From positions 2,728,001 to 2,792,000 of the forward strand of contig NZ_CP031423.1 in the NCBI RefSeq assembly GCF_003991875.1: a stretch of DNA of 64,000 bases, given 5' to 3'. The position numbers were made by a program, and so were the translations under genes. Positions 7,731 to 16,184 of this stretch are shown piece by piece. This stretch comes from Microbacterium lemovicicum (GTDB lineage: Bacteria > Actinomycetota > Actinomycetes > Actinomycetales > Microbacteriaceae). Each line of letters opens with the position of its first letter. The first letter of the stretch is position 1. The notes under the pieces were generated by a model. It searched no databases and had not been told where the DNA came from. It worked only from the letters and a program-made list of their open reading frames with translations.

Positions 7731-9005
7731 ATGAGCAGCCGGCCCGCGCACACCGCGCCCCCGCGGCTCCGCTCCATCACCCGCGAGATCGAAGCGGTCG
7801 AGGACGTCCTGGCCTACACGCCGGGCTACGATCCCCTCTTCTGGAGCCGCCGCGGCGATGCGATGGCCGGCTTCGGATCGGTGCTCTCCTTCGGAGCGCG
7901 GCCGGGCGTCGGGATCGCGCAGATCGCCGCCACGTGGCGGACGCTGTCGGCCGCGGCATCCGTCGACGATCCCGTCGGTGTGCCCGGATCGGGTCTCGTC
8001 GCCTTCGGCGCCTTCGTCTTCGACCCCCGGTCCGCGCGGCGCAACACGCTGATCGTGCCCGACACGATCGTCGGCCGCCGCGGCGGCCGGTCGTGGGTGA
8101 CGCGCATCGGCTACGTCGACGCGGAGGGCCTCGAGCCCGAGCTGCCCCCGCGCACCCCGTTCGGCCCGCACTGGTCGGCGACCCTCGGCCCCGGCGCGAT
8201 GACGCCGGAGGGCTATATGAACGCGGTCGCCGACGCCGTCGAGGCGATCCGCGCGCGACGGCTCGACAAGGTGGTGCTCGCGCGCGACCTGGTGGGCACG
8301 ATCCCGGCCGGCTCCGACCTGCGGCGGCTCGTGCGCGAGCTCATGACCGGGTATCCGGACTGCTGGACCTTCGCGGTGGACGGCACCATCGGCGCGAGTC
8401 CTGAGACCCTGGTGTCCGTCGCCCACGGCACCGTCACCGCTCGTGTGCTCGCCGGAACGAGCGCACGGGGCGCCGACGCGGACGCGGATGCCGCGGCATC
8501 CCTCGCCCTCGCGACCAGCAGCAAGAACCAGGACGAGCACCGCTTCGCGGTGCGGAGCCTGCTCGACACCCTCCGGCCGCACACGAGCGCGCTGGCGGCG
8601 GCCGACGAGCCGTTCACCCTCAAGCTGCCGAACGTCTGGCACCTGGCAACCGACGTCGAGGGCACGCTCGGCGACGCCTCGTCGGCCCTCGATCTCGTGC
8701 AGGCCCTGCACCCGACCGCCGCGGTGGGCGGCACACCGCGCGCCGTGGCGATCGACGAGATCCAGCGTCTCGAGCCCTTCGACCGCGGTCGATATGCGGG
8801 TGCGGTCGGGTGGACGGATGCCGCGGGCGACGGCGAATGGGCGGTCGCCCTGCGATGCGCGCAGGTGGGTCCCGCGGTCGTCGGGGCACCCACCATCCCG
8901 GTCGTCGCGCACGCGGGCGCGGGCATCGTCGTGGACAGCGACCCCGAGTCGGAGCTGCTGGAGACGCGCGTGAAGTTCCGCCCCATCGTCGACGCGCTGG
9001 CCTGA
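7731..9005 (+). CDS. menF: Isochorismate synthase
   Basis: A chorismate-binding enzyme, 424 residues, that converts chorismate to isochorismate, the entry step of menaquinone synthesis. The catalytic half shows KVVLARDLVG, the SPETLVS loop (GASPETLVS), TVTARVLAGTSARG, the KNQDEHRFAV segment with conserved Glu, and HPTAAVGGTPR, followed by FDRGRYAGAVGW. Isochorismate synthases and salicylate synthases share these motifs; the surrounding menD, menA, menB, menC and menE decide for menF. Start ATG 7731 follows TAGGCT by six bases, so it is likely leaderless. A full GGATGCCGCGGCATCC palindrome is embedded at 8486-8501 and encodes Asp-Ala-Ala-Ala-Ser. Confidence 0.93.
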   Translation: MSSRPAHTAPPRLRSITREIEAVEDVLAYTPGYDPLFWSRRGDAMAGFGSVLSFGARPGVGIAQIAATWRTLSAAASVDDPVGVPGSGLVAFGAFVFDPRSARRNTLIVPDTIVGRRGGRSWVTRIGYVDAEGLEPELPPRTPFGPHWSATLGPGAMTPEGYMNAVADAVEAIRARRLDKVVLARDLVGTIPAGSDLRRLVRELMTGYPDCWTFAVDGTIGASPETLVSVAHGTVTARVLAGTSARGADADADAAASLALATSSKNQDEHRFAVRSLLDTLRPHTSALAAADEPFTLKLPNVWHLATDVEGTLGDASSALDLVQALHPTAAVGGTPRAVAIDEIQRLEPFDRGRYAGAVGWTDAAGDGEWAVALRCAQVGPAVVGAPTIPVVAHAGAGIVVDSDPESELLETRVKFRPIVDALA

Positions 9006-9037
9006 CCGCGCGACCGGGACGACCGGCACTGCGCGCG

Positions 9038-9901
9038 TCAGGTCGCGGCGAGCCGCTTCTGCTCGGCCTCGACGTCGAAGGTGGCCTCCGGCCACTGCGG
9101 GTCGATCTCCTCGAGGGCGTCCAGCAGCAGCGCCTGCACGGCCAGCCGCGCGTACCACTTGCGATTCGCGGGCACGACGTGCCAGGGCGCCGCCTCGGTC
9201 GACGTGCGCTCGAAGGCGATCTGGTACGCCTCCATGTAGGCGGGCCACAGCTCGCGCTCGTCGACGTCGCCGGGGTTGTACTTCCAGTACTTGTCCGGAC
9301 GGTCGAGGCGCTCGCCCAGCCGCTCCTTCTGCTCGTCGGAGGAGATGTGCAGCATCACCTTGATCACGCGGGTGCCGGCATCGACGAGGCGCTTCTCGAA
9401 GTCATTGATGGCCCCGTAGCGTCGCTCGATCTCCTCGGCGGGGGCGAGCGAGCGCACGCGGCCGATCAGCACGTCCTCGTAGTGCGACCGGTCGAAGACA
9501 CCGATGAAGCCCGGCTCGGGCACGCGGCGCTCGACCCGCCACAGGAAGTCGTTCGCGAGCTCCTCCGTGGTGGGCTTCTTGAACGCCGTGAGCGCCACGC
9601 CCTGCGGATCGACGGAGCCGACGACGTGGCGGATGATCCCGCCCTTGCCGGCGGAGTCCATCGCCTGCAGCACGAGCAGCACGCCGGCCCGCGTCGCCTC
9701 CGACCGGCTCTCCGCGTACAGCCGCTCCTGCAGCTGGTCGAGCCGGATCACCCCGGCGGCCAGATCCTTCTGTCCGTGCGACTTGCCCCCCGAATATCCG
9801 GGAGTCGATGAGGGATCGAGGTCGGCGAGACGGAAGCCCGGCCCGACCCGCAGCGCTGCGGACGTGTCGGCGGACCAGTTCTGCGAGGTCGAGGCAGTCA
9901 T
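9038..9901 (-). CDS. ppk2: Polyphosphate kinase 2 family phosphotransferase
   Basis: A PPK2-family enzyme, which moves phosphate between polyphosphate and nucleotides. It has the P-loop-like AMDSAGKGG at residues 80-88, the lid/base motif DRSHYEDVL at 137-145 and the ERRYGAINDFEKRLVDAGTR region before a KVMLHIS strand. The length (287) and the GVFDRSHYEDVL form fit the one-domain PPK2 group annotated as polyphosphate:nucleotide phosphotransferase; whether it prefers ADP or AMP is not readable here. It is convergent with menF (32 bp between stops) and sits between menF and menD without an evident pathway link. Confidence 0.92.
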   Translation of the reverse strand: MTASTSQNWSADTSAALRVGPGFRLADLDPSSTPGYSGGKSHGQKDLAAGVIRLDQLQERLYAESRSEATRAGVLLVLQAMDSAGKGGIIRHVVGSVDPQGVALTAFKKPTTEELANDFLWRVERRVPEPGFIGVFDRSHYEDVLIGRVRSLAPAEEIERRYGAINDFEKRLVDAGTRVIKVMLHISSDEQKERLGERLDRPDKYWKYNPGDVDERELWPAYMEAYQIAFERTSTEAAPWHVVPANRKWYARLAVQALLLDALEEIDPQWPEATFDVEAEQKRLAAT

Positions 9902-9959
9902 CCCGCCATCATGGCCGCGCCCTCCGACGCCGGCAACCGCGGACGGCGATCCGACGGAG

Positions 9960-9979
9960 CCGGATGCCGCGGCATCCGG
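9960..9979 (-). terminator. Palindromic stem after menD
   Basis: A perfect 20-bp palindrome CCGGATGCCGCGGCATCCGG lies nine bases beyond the menD stop. No T-tract follows, as is usual for stem-only terminators in high-GC actinobacteria. Function is inferred from its place. Confidence 0.6.
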
Positions 9980-9988
9980 TCGCAGGGG

Positions 9989-11830
9989 TTAGCGCGCGAG
10001 CGGAACCTCGATCAGCTGACGCCCGTTCACGGGAGACGTCAGCAGCTGGTCGAAGGCCGACCGCGTGGTGACGCGGTGGTACTCCCAGCCGTAGGCGAGG
10101 GCGAGGTGCTCGAGACGCACATCGTGCGGCGTGTAGAGCACGCGCTCCATGTCGGCCGCCGGAGCGGTCTGCGCCACCTCGAGGGTGTCGAAGATCGTGC
10201 CGCCGCCGTCGTTGCCCACGATGACCTGCAGGCGCGGCTCCGGCTCCCCCGGCGGCAGCAGCAGACCGCCGACGTCGTGCAGCAGGGTGAGGTCGCCCAG
10301 CAGCACGCGCGTGACGCCGGCCGCCTGCGGGCGGGCGAGGGCGACACCCGTCGCGGTGGCGATGGTGCCGTCGATGCCGGCGAGGCCGCGGTTGGCGTGC
10401 ACCGGGATCTTCTTGCCCCCGACCAGCGCGTCGGCCACCCGCACGAGCCGCGACGATCCGAACACGAGGCGGTCGTGCGGCCACGTCGCTCGCCACACGG
10501 CGTCGACGAGGGCGGCGCGGTCGACCGTGGCTCGCACGGCGGCCATCTCGGCCTCCAGCGCGACGCGGCGCTCGTGCGGGTCGGGCGAGGCGAGGCCGTC
10601 GGCGTCGGGAGCGGGAGGGGTGAGATCAACGGATGCCGCGCGGGAGGCCTGCAGCCAGGCGCCCAGCCAGTCGCGGTCGGTCTCGCCCGCCTCGACGGCG
10701 ACGGTGTCGAGCGCGGTCGTCGCGCCGTTGAGGTTGAGCGGCTCACCGGGGCCGCGGAGCGCGAGGATCTCGACCTGCGGGTCGGACAGCAGGCGGTTCA
10801 CCTCCCGGCTGAGCGTCGGGTGGCCGAGCACGACCGCCCGCTCGATGCGACCGCCGAGCTCGGCGTCGGACAGCAGACCGCGGTAGCCGTGCACGAGGTT
10901 GCGCCCGAAGCGCGCGCCGGAGACCACCTCGGCGATGAGCGGCCAGCCGCCGGCATGGGCGAGGGCCTCGGCGTCGGGCCCGGCGTCGGCGCCGGCGATG
11001 ACGACCGTTCGCGGGCCGCGGGCGAGCACGTGCGGGTGCGCCTCCTCCTCGGGTGGCAGGTCGGACTCGCCGATGCCGCCGCCGCCCTGGTAGAGCGCCC
11101 CGGACGGCTCGTCGGCGGGGAGGTCGGAGTCGTCATCCTCGCCGTCGCCGGTCGGGTCGGGCCGCTCCGCGGCGGCTTCGCCCGCGGGAGCTGAGCCGGA
11201 GGGGGCCGCAGCGGCGCTCAGCCAGCCGGGCAGGCCGCCCGCAAGCGGCTCACGGCAGGGCACGTTGAGGTGCACGGGACCGGCGGACCGCGCGCCCTCG
11301 CCGAGCGCGGCGGCGACCGCGGCGGCGGCCACGTCGAGCAGGAGCAGCGTCTGCGGACCGTCGCCCGCGGCATCCGTCTCCTCGGGCACCGGCAGGTCGG
11401 CCTCGAGACGGATGCTCGGCGAGAACAGTCCCGGCTGCCGCGTGGTCTGGTTGGCCCCGACGCCGCGGAGCTCCGGCGGGCGGTCGGCGGTGAGCAGCAC
11501 CAGCGGCACCCCGGCGTGATGGGCCTCGAGTGCGGCGGGGAGGAGGTTGGCGGCGGCGGTGCCGGAGGTGCAGATGACGGCTGCGGGAAGCCCCGACTCG
11601 CGGCCGATGCCGAGCGCGGTGAAGCCCGCGACCCGCTCGTCGATGCGGACGTGCAGCCGGACGAGACCCTGCCGCTCCAGCTCCGCCGCGACGAGGGCGA
11701 GGGCCTGCGACCGCGAACCCGGGCTGAGGACGATGTGCCGCACGCCCGCGCCCACGAGCCCGCCGAGCAGCGCAGCCGCGGCGTCGGTCGCCGGAGCGGC
11801 CGCGGTCCGTTCGTCGTCGAGCTCGGTCAC
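9989..11830 (-). CDS. menD: SEPHCHC synthase, menaquinone pathway
   Basis: A thiamine-diphosphate enzyme that joins isochorismate and 2-oxoglutarate to give SEPHCHC. The N-terminal pyrimidine domain shows LSPGSRSQALA, RIDERVAGFTALG (with the catalytic Glu) and CTSGTAAANLLPA. The C-terminal part has RGLAGIDGTIATATGVAL and the diphosphate-binding GDLTLLHDVGGL with IVGNDGGGTIF. Length 613 exceeds the usual 550 or so because of an acidic, low-complexity insert at about residues 205-265 between the first two domains. Start GTG 11830 lies three bases after the stop of the PLD-N membrane gene, so it is read in one operon with it. Confidence 0.94.
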   Translation of the reverse strand: MTELDDERTAAAPATDAAAALLGGLVGAGVRHIVLSPGSRSQALALVAAELERQGLVRLHVRIDERVAGFTALGIGRESGLPAAVICTSGTAAANLLPAALEAHHAGVPLVLLTADRPPELRGVGANQTTRQPGLFSPSIRLEADLPVPEETDAAGDGPQTLLLLDVAAAAVAAALGEGARSAGPVHLNVPCREPLAGGLPGWLSAAAAPSGSAPAGEAAAERPDPTGDGEDDDSDLPADEPSGALYQGGGGIGESDLPPEEEAHPHVLARGPRTVVIAGADAGPDAEALAHAGGWPLIAEVVSGARFGRNLVHGYRGLLSDAELGGRIERAVVLGHPTLSREVNRLLSDPQVEILALRGPGEPLNLNGATTALDTVAVEAGETDRDWLGAWLQASRAASVDLTPPAPDADGLASPDPHERRVALEAEMAAVRATVDRAALVDAVWRATWPHDRLVFGSSRLVRVADALVGGKKIPVHANRGLAGIDGTIATATGVALARPQAAGVTRVLLGDLTLLHDVGGLLLPPGEPEPRLQVIVGNDGGGTIFDTLEVAQTAPAADMERVLYTPHDVRLEHLALAYGWEYHRVTTRSAFDQLLTSPVNGRQLIEVPLAR

Positions 11831-11833
11831 CGG

Positions 11834-12259
11834 TCAGCCGACGGCGCCGCGCTGACCGCGGCCGTCGTCTTCACCGTCGACGGGCGGCGTGGGGTCGACG
11901 TCGGCGGCGGGCTTCTGTCCGTCGGAGCTCCATCGCGGGTCATCGCCCTCGGCGTCGAGCTGGGCGAGCTCCTCCTCGAGACGGCGGATGCGCTCGTCCT
12001 GGTCGCTCGTGGCGGCGCGACGCGTGAAGAAGTCGGGGTCGTCATCGGGGGCCACGCGGGTCGCGACGACGGACGCGCGCACGCGGCCGATCGTGAGCCA
12101 CAGCAGACCGCCGAGCACCGGGATGAGGAGCACGATGAGGATCCAGATCGGCTTGCTCACGCCGCGGTGGCGGTGGGCGGGCTGCACCGCGCAGTCGACG
12201 ATGGTGTAGACCCAGAAGACGGTCAGCACCAGCGCCACGATGAGCAGTACGCGAGCCAC
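11834..12259 (-). CDS. Small membrane protein with PLD-nuclease N-terminal-like domain
   Basis: 141 residues: a first membrane helix (VLLIVALVLTVFWVYTIVDC), a basic loop with RGVSKPIWI, a second helix (LIVLLIPVLGGLLWLTIG), then a charged coiled tail (DERIRRLEEELAQL) and an acidic end. This matches the PLDc_N membrane domain common in actinobacteria; its function is unknown. Start GTG 12259 follows TAGACT (12266-12271, minus strand) by six bases. It leads the menD operon. Confidence 0.82.
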   Translation of the reverse strand: MARVLLIVALVLTVFWVYTIVDCAVQPAHRHRGVSKPIWILIVLLIPVLGGLLWLTIGRVRASVVATRVAPDDDPDFFTRRAATSDQDERIRRLEEELAQLDAEGDDPRWSSDGQKPAADVDPTPPVDGEDDGRGQRGAVG

Positions 12260-12389
12260 GTCCTCAGTCTAGGCGCGCGTTCCGGGGGCCGACCGGCTCG
12301 TGGCCGAACTGTGAGGGACCACCCAGGACAGGGGACGGATGCCGCACTCCGGCCCTCCCGGCCAACGGCGGCCACGCCGGAGCACGGCG

Positions 12390-12401
12390 TAGAATGAGGT
12401 G
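12390..12401 (+). promoter_or_regulatory. -10 box fixing the DUF4229 start
   Basis: TAGAAT at 12390-12395 is followed by six bases and GTG at 12402. The window-wide six-base rule selects this GTG over the one at 12399. The rest of the 12260-12389 gap holds only a GGATGCCGC half-word near 12340. Confidence 0.5.
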
Positions 12402-12680
12402 GTGAAGCTTCCTCCCGTGCTCGTGTTCACGGTTCTGAGGCTGCTGGCCTTCCTCGTACCGTTCGGCGTCATGATGCTGTTCCCGGTCTTCCGCGACCTC
12501 TACTGGCTCGCCGCGGTCTTCGCCGCCCTCATCGGTCTCAGCCTCTCGGTGATCTTCTTCCGGAAGCCCCTCGCGGCGGTGTCCGAGCAGGTCGAGCGCC
12601 GCCGTCGCACGTCCACGGTCGTGCGCGACGAGGACGTCGAGGATGCCGCGGCCGACGACATCGCGCCCCGCGACGTCTGA
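12402..12680 (+). CDS. DUF4229 small membrane protein
   Basis: About 92 residues with two membrane helices: VLVFTVLRLLAFLVPFGVMM and LYWLAAVFAALIGLSLSVIFF, joined by a short FPVFRD loop. A basic stretch (ERRRRTS) and an acidic tail follow. This is the DUF4229 family of actinobacteria, of unknown function. It is convergent with menA, 14 bp between stops. In related genomes it often neighbours menaquinone genes, but no role follows from the sequence. Confidence 0.82.
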   Translation: MKLPPVLVFTVLRLLAFLVPFGVMMLFPVFRDLYWLAAVFAALIGLSLSVIFFRKPLAAVSEQVERRRRTSTVVRDEDVEDAAADDIAPRDV

Positions 12681-12694
12681 CGCGCCGGCGAAGA

Positions 12695-13675
12695 TCAGCC
12701 GACGAACGCCCAGAAGAGGAAGCCGGCATACGCCACCGCGGCGAGCGACGTCAGTGCGAGGGCGATGACGAGCTCCCGGGGAGCGCGATAGGTCCACACG
12801 ATGAGGATGGCCGGCAGCACCAGCAGCAGCACGAGCAGCGACAGCCACGCGATCGGGTAGAACAGCGCCAGGAAGCCGGCGATCACGAAGGGCGCCAGGA
12901 CGAAGACCGTGAACAGCACCTGGGTCGCGCGGCGCCCGATGAGCACCGAGAGCGTGCGCTTGCCGGCGAGGCGGTCCTGGTCGATGTCGCGGAGGTTGTT
13001 GGCCAGGAGCACGGCGCAGGCCAGGAGGCCGATCGCGACCGCTCCGAACCAGGCCTCCTGGGGCAGCTCCTGGACCTGCACCCAGGTGGTGCCGAGAGTG
13101 GCCACGAGACCGAAGAACACGAAGACGAACAGCTCCCCCAGCCCCGCGTAGCCGTAGGGCCGCTTGCCGCCGGTGTAGAACCATGCCGCGATCAGGCAGG
13201 CCGCGCCCACCAGCAGGAACCACCACTGCTGGGTGCGGATCGTGAGCGCGAGCCCGGTGACGCCGGCGATCGCGAAGAAGACGAGCGCGACGGTGAGCAC
13301 CGTGCGCGGCTGGGCCCGGCGCGAGGCGGTCAGGCGGGCGGGGCCCACGCGGACGTCATCCGTGCCGCGGATGCCGTCGCTGTAGTCGTTGGCGTAGTTG
13401 ACGCCGATCTGCAGGGCGACCGCGACGACGAGGCAGGCGAGGGCGAGCACCCAGTGGAAGAGCCCGTCCACGAGGATCGCGGCGCCCGTCCCCACGACGA
13501 CGGGTGCGACCGCGAGCGGGAGGGTGCGCAGGCGTGCGGCGCCGATCCAGTCACGGGCGGTCGCCTTCTCCACCCGGCGCGGGTCCCGCGACGCGTGCGC
13601 GCGCTGCGGGTTGCCGCGCGGCGGCTGCCTCTTCGGACCGGGGTGCTTGCGCTTCTTGCTCGGGGTTCCTGCCAC
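12695..13675 (-). CDS. menA: 1,4-dihydroxy-2-naphthoate polyprenyltransferase
   Basis: An integral-membrane UbiA-family prenyltransferase that attaches the polyprenyl chain to DHNA. The first Asp-rich motif NYANDYSDG is at residues 93-101 and the second (NNLRDIDQD) follows after about 120 residues. Eight to nine membrane helices are visible. The first 40 residues are strongly basic, a cytoplasmic extension. Start GTG 13675 lies eight bases after TAGGAT (13684-13689, minus strand). Confidence 0.94.
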   Translation of the reverse strand: MAGTPSKKRKHPGPKRQPPRGNPQRAHASRDPRRVEKATARDWIGAARLRTLPLAVAPVVVGTGAAILVDGLFHWVLALACLVVAVALQIGVNYANDYSDGIRGTDDVRVGPARLTASRRAQPRTVLTVALVFFAIAGVTGLALTIRTQQWWFLLVGAACLIAAWFYTGGKRPYGYAGLGELFVFVFFGLVATLGTTWVQVQELPQEAWFGAVAIGLLACAVLLANNLRDIDQDRLAGKRTLSVLIGRRATQVLFTVFVLAPFVIAGFLALFYPIAWLSLLVLLLVLPAILIVWTYRAPRELVIALALTSLAAVAYAGFLFWAFVG

Positions 13676-13700
13676 GAGTGGTCATCCTAGACGGCGCACC

Positions 13701-13728
13701 GGGAGCGGATGCCGCGGCATCCGCTCCC
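13701..13728 (-). terminator. 28-bp perfect palindrome after tetR
   Basis: GGGAGC-GGATGCCGCGGCATCC-GCTCCC is a perfect inverted repeat centred between 13714 and 13715, about 20 bases beyond the TetR stop. It is built from two inverted GGATGCCGC words. No T-run follows. Confidence 0.65.
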
Positions 13729-13748
13729 CCGCGGCGACGACGGAACCG

Positions 13749-14357
13749 TCAGCCGCCCGAGAGGCGCGACTCGATCGGCGCCCAGCCGTTCTCCAGCAGC
13801 GCGAAGCCCGCCTCGAGGATGCCGAGCTGGTCGTCGCTCTCGGTCACCATCATCTGCGTCTGCAGGACGAACCGGGCGTAGACGCGGATCTCGGCCGTCG
13901 GCTCGTCGAGTCCGACGTCCTCCGCGATCGCCTGGGCCAGCGCGTCCTCGTGCCGCAGCCACATCCTGGCGCCGTACTCCCGCAGGGCCGGCGTCTGATT
14001 CATGAAATCGATGAACACCCGGGCGACATCCGGCCCGTGCTCCTCCGCGCTGACGCGGACCTCCTCTACGTAGAAATCCTGGATGGCGCGGTGGATCGGC
14101 ATGCCGGCCGGACGCTCCCGCACCGCGGCGACGAGACGGTCGCGCTGCTCGGTGTCCTCGTCGAAGACGAGTGCCTCCTTCTGCGGAAAGTGCGCGAAGA
14201 CGGTGGTGGGCGAGACGTCGGCCGCGTCGGCCACTTCGCGGATGCTCACGTTGTCGAATCCGCGCTCGAGGAACATCATCGTCGCGACGTCGGAGATGGC
14301 CTTGCGGGTCGCGGCCTTCTTCCGCTCGCGGCGGCCGACCGGGCGGGGTTCGGACAT
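13749..14357 (-). CDS. TetR-family repressor of the adjacent MFS exporter
   Basis: About 202 residues. The N-terminal helix-turn-helix is clear: FDNVSIREVADAADVSPTTVFAHFPQKEAL. The C-terminal ligand domain is not assignable to a known ligand class. It is divergent from an MFS exporter across 69 bp, the usual arrangement for a repressor of a drug pump. Start ATG 14357 is preferred to GTG 14363 because TAGACT (14364-14369, minus strand) ends six bases before it. An operator candidate lies in the shared gap. Confidence 0.88.
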   Translation of the reverse strand: MSEPRPVGRRERKKAATRKAISDVATMMFLERGFDNVSIREVADAADVSPTTVFAHFPQKEALVFDEDTEQRDRLVAAVRERPAGMPIHRAIQDFYVEEVRVSAEEHGPDVARVFIDFMNQTPALREYGARMWLRHEDALAQAIAEDVGLDEPTAEIRVYARFVLQTQMMVTESDDQLGILEAGFALLENGWAPIESRLSGG

Positions 14358-14369
14358 GATCACAGTCTA

Positions 14370-14385
14370 ACCGAACCGGTTTCAT
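14370..14385. promoter_or_regulatory. Operator candidate between tetR and MFS gene
   Basis: A palindromic core AACCGGTT (14374-14381) sits between the two divergent -10 boxes, next to the TetR -10. Its place is right for autoregulation; binding is inferred. Confidence 0.4.
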
Positions 14386-14392
14386 GACTGAC

Positions 14393-14426
14393 TTGACACC
14401 CAATCTGGTATCGGTACAGTTTTGGT
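14393..14426 (+). promoter_or_regulatory. Consensus-like leaderless promoter of the MFS gene
   Basis: TTGACA (14393-14398), a 16-bp spacer, TACAGT (14415-14420), then six bases to ATG 14427. This is the best -35/-10 pair in the window and predicts a transcript starting at the ATG. Confidence 0.75.
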
Positions 14427-15692
14427 ATGACTTCAGTTACTCCGGCAGCGCCGAGGCGCGCCTGGACGATGCTCATCGTCCTCACCATGCTCACGACGGC
14501 GGGCATGACCGTCGTGCTCCCCGTGCTCCCGTTCGTCGTGCTGCTCTACGTGCCGCAGGAGAACGACCTCGCGCTGTGGGTCGGCACGCTCGAGGCCGTC
14601 AACGGCCTCTGCGCGTTCCTCGTCGCCCCGTTCCTGGGGCGGCTGTCCGACCGCTTCGGGCGGCGACCGGTCATCATCGCCGCCGCCTTCGGCGCCGCGC
14701 TGTCGATGACGCTCTTCGGCGTCGGCGGCGCCATCTGGGTGCTCCTGCTGGCCCGCGTCATCCAGGGCCTCACCGCGGGCGACCTCCCCGCCCTGTTCGC
14801 CTACCTCGCCGACATCACCCCGCCCGCCCAGCGTGCGCGCCGCTTCGGACTCCTGGGTGCGCTGGCGGGTATCGGCACCATGATCGGGCCCGCCCTGGGC
14901 GGCGTGCTGGGGGCGATCAGCGTCGAGCTGCCGGTCTTCGTGACGGCGGGCCTCGCTCTCGTGATCGCGGTGCTCAGCCTCTTCCTCCTCCCGGAGAGCC
15001 ACCTCCCGGAGAACCGCATCGCCCGCATCCGGATGCGCGACGTGCAGCCGTTCGCGGTCTTCCGCAGCGCGTTCCGCCGGCCCGAGCTGCGCGGGCTGAT
15101 GATCGGCTTCGGACTGCTCGCGCTGCCGTTCGGCTTCTTCGTCAACAACTTCAGCGTCCTTGCCCTCGACGCGATCTCGTGGGGACCGACGCAGATCGGG
15201 CTCACGACCGCCGCCGTCGGCATCATCGACATCCTCATCCAGGGCGTGCTGCTCGGCATCCTCCTCCCCCGCATCGGCGAGCGCGCCCTCATCGTGAGCG
15301 GCATCGTGACGCAGATCGTCGGCCTCGCCGGCCTCGCCGTCGTCGCATCGGTCTTCGCGCAGCCGTGGCTGTTCATCGCCGGCGCGCTGATGCTGGCCGC
15401 CGGACAGGGCGCGTCGCAGGCGGCGATGGACGGCGCGATGTCCAACGCCGTCGGACCCGACGAGCAGGGCTGGCTCGGCGGTGCCACCCAGTCACTCAAC
15501 GCCGCGATGGGCACCGTCGCCCCGCTGATCGCCGGCGCGCTCTACGTGGGCGTCAGTCACGCGGCGCCCTACGGGCTGGGCGTCGCCCTCATGGTGGTCG
15601 CGGCGATCGTGGTCGGCCGCGCGCACATCGCCGAGGCCGCGAGGCACCCGATGGAGCCGGCCGCCGCGGAGCCCGCGCCCGTGCTGCGCTGA
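14427..15692 (+). CDS. MFS exporter, tetracycline/drug-resistance type
   Basis: A 421-residue major facilitator with 12 hydrophobic segments. Motif A GRLSDRFGRRP is at residues 71-81 between helices 2 and 3, and helix 5 has the GALAGIGTMIGPALGG motif C typical of drug/H+ antiporters (TetA/Bcr group). It probably exports a toxic compound out of the cytoplasm; the substrate is unknown. TetR control is expected from the divergent repressor. The start codon follows the -10 box by six bases and has no leader. Confidence 0.88.
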   Translation: MTSVTPAAPRRAWTMLIVLTMLTTAGMTVVLPVLPFVVLLYVPQENDLALWVGTLEAVNGLCAFLVAPFLGRLSDRFGRRPVIIAAAFGAALSMTLFGVGGAIWVLLLARVIQGLTAGDLPALFAYLADITPPAQRARRFGLLGALAGIGTMIGPALGGVLGAISVELPVFVTAGLALVIAVLSLFLLPESHLPENRIARIRMRDVQPFAVFRSAFRRPELRGLMIGFGLLALPFGFFVNNFSVLALDAISWGPTQIGLTTAAVGIIDILIQGVLLGILLPRIGERALIVSGIVTQIVGLAGLAVVASVFAQPWLFIAGALMLAAGQGASQAAMDGAMSNAVGPDEQGWLGGATQSLNAAMGTVAPLIAGALYVGVSHAAPYGLGVALMVVAAIVVGRAHIAEAARHPMEPAAAEPAPVLR

Positions 15693-15704
15693 CGTGTCCC
15701 CATC

Positions 15705-15736
15705 GGAGGAGCGGATGCCGCGGCATCCGCTCCTCC
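15705..15736 (+). terminator. 32-bp perfect palindrome after MFS gene
   Basis: GGAGGAGC + GGATGCCGCGGCATCC (15713-15728) + the complementary arm form a perfect inverted repeat 13 bp after the MFS stop. The next gene has its own start further on. Confidence 0.7.
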
Positions 15737-15773
15737 CTTGATCGTCGCCGCGCATCGGGTCACACTGTCCCGC

Positions 15774-16169
15774 ATGATCGAGATCGCGACGACCGTGCTG
15801 ACCGTCGAGGACGTGGACCGCGCCGGCGACTTCTGGCGTGCGGCGCTGGGCTATGTGAACCGGCGGGCGCCCACCGACGACTGGGTGATCCTGGATCCGG
15901 CCGCGGGAAAGGGCGCTGCGCCGTCGATCGCGCTGTCCAGGACCGGGTACCCCCAGCACTACCCGCCGCGTCTGCACCTCGACATCTACGCGGATGACCA
16001 GGCCGCCGAGATCGAGCGGCTGCGGGGTCTGGGCGCCCGGGACGTCGCGTGGGACGGCTACCCGCCCGACGCCGACTTCGTCGTGATGGAGGACACCGAG
16101 GGCAACCGCTTCTGCGTCGTGGACGCGCCCGACTGGTTCGAGCCGGGCGGGCGCGAACGGCGCACCTGA
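15774..16169 (+). CDS. VOC (glyoxalase/bleomycin-resistance-like) protein
   Basis: 131 residues with the paired beta-alpha-beta-beta-beta units of the vicinal oxygen chelate fold: TVLTVEDVDRAGDFWRAALG at the start of the first half and VVMEDTEGNRFCVVD at the end of the second. The Glu/His metal ligands are only partly evident (RLHLDIYA supplies a His). Such proteins act as small enzymes or drug binders; the substrate is unknown. ATG 15774 gives the normal VOC N-terminus; an upstream in-frame TTG is unlikely. It is convergent with menE. Confidence 0.8.
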   Translation: MIEIATTVLTVEDVDRAGDFWRAALGYVNRRAPTDDWVILDPAAGKGAAPSIALSRTGYPQHYPPRLHLDIYADDQAAEIERLRGLGARDVAWDGYPPDADFVVMEDTEGNRFCVVDAPDWFEPGGRERRT

Positions 16170-16184
16170 CGTTCCAGCGCAGCG

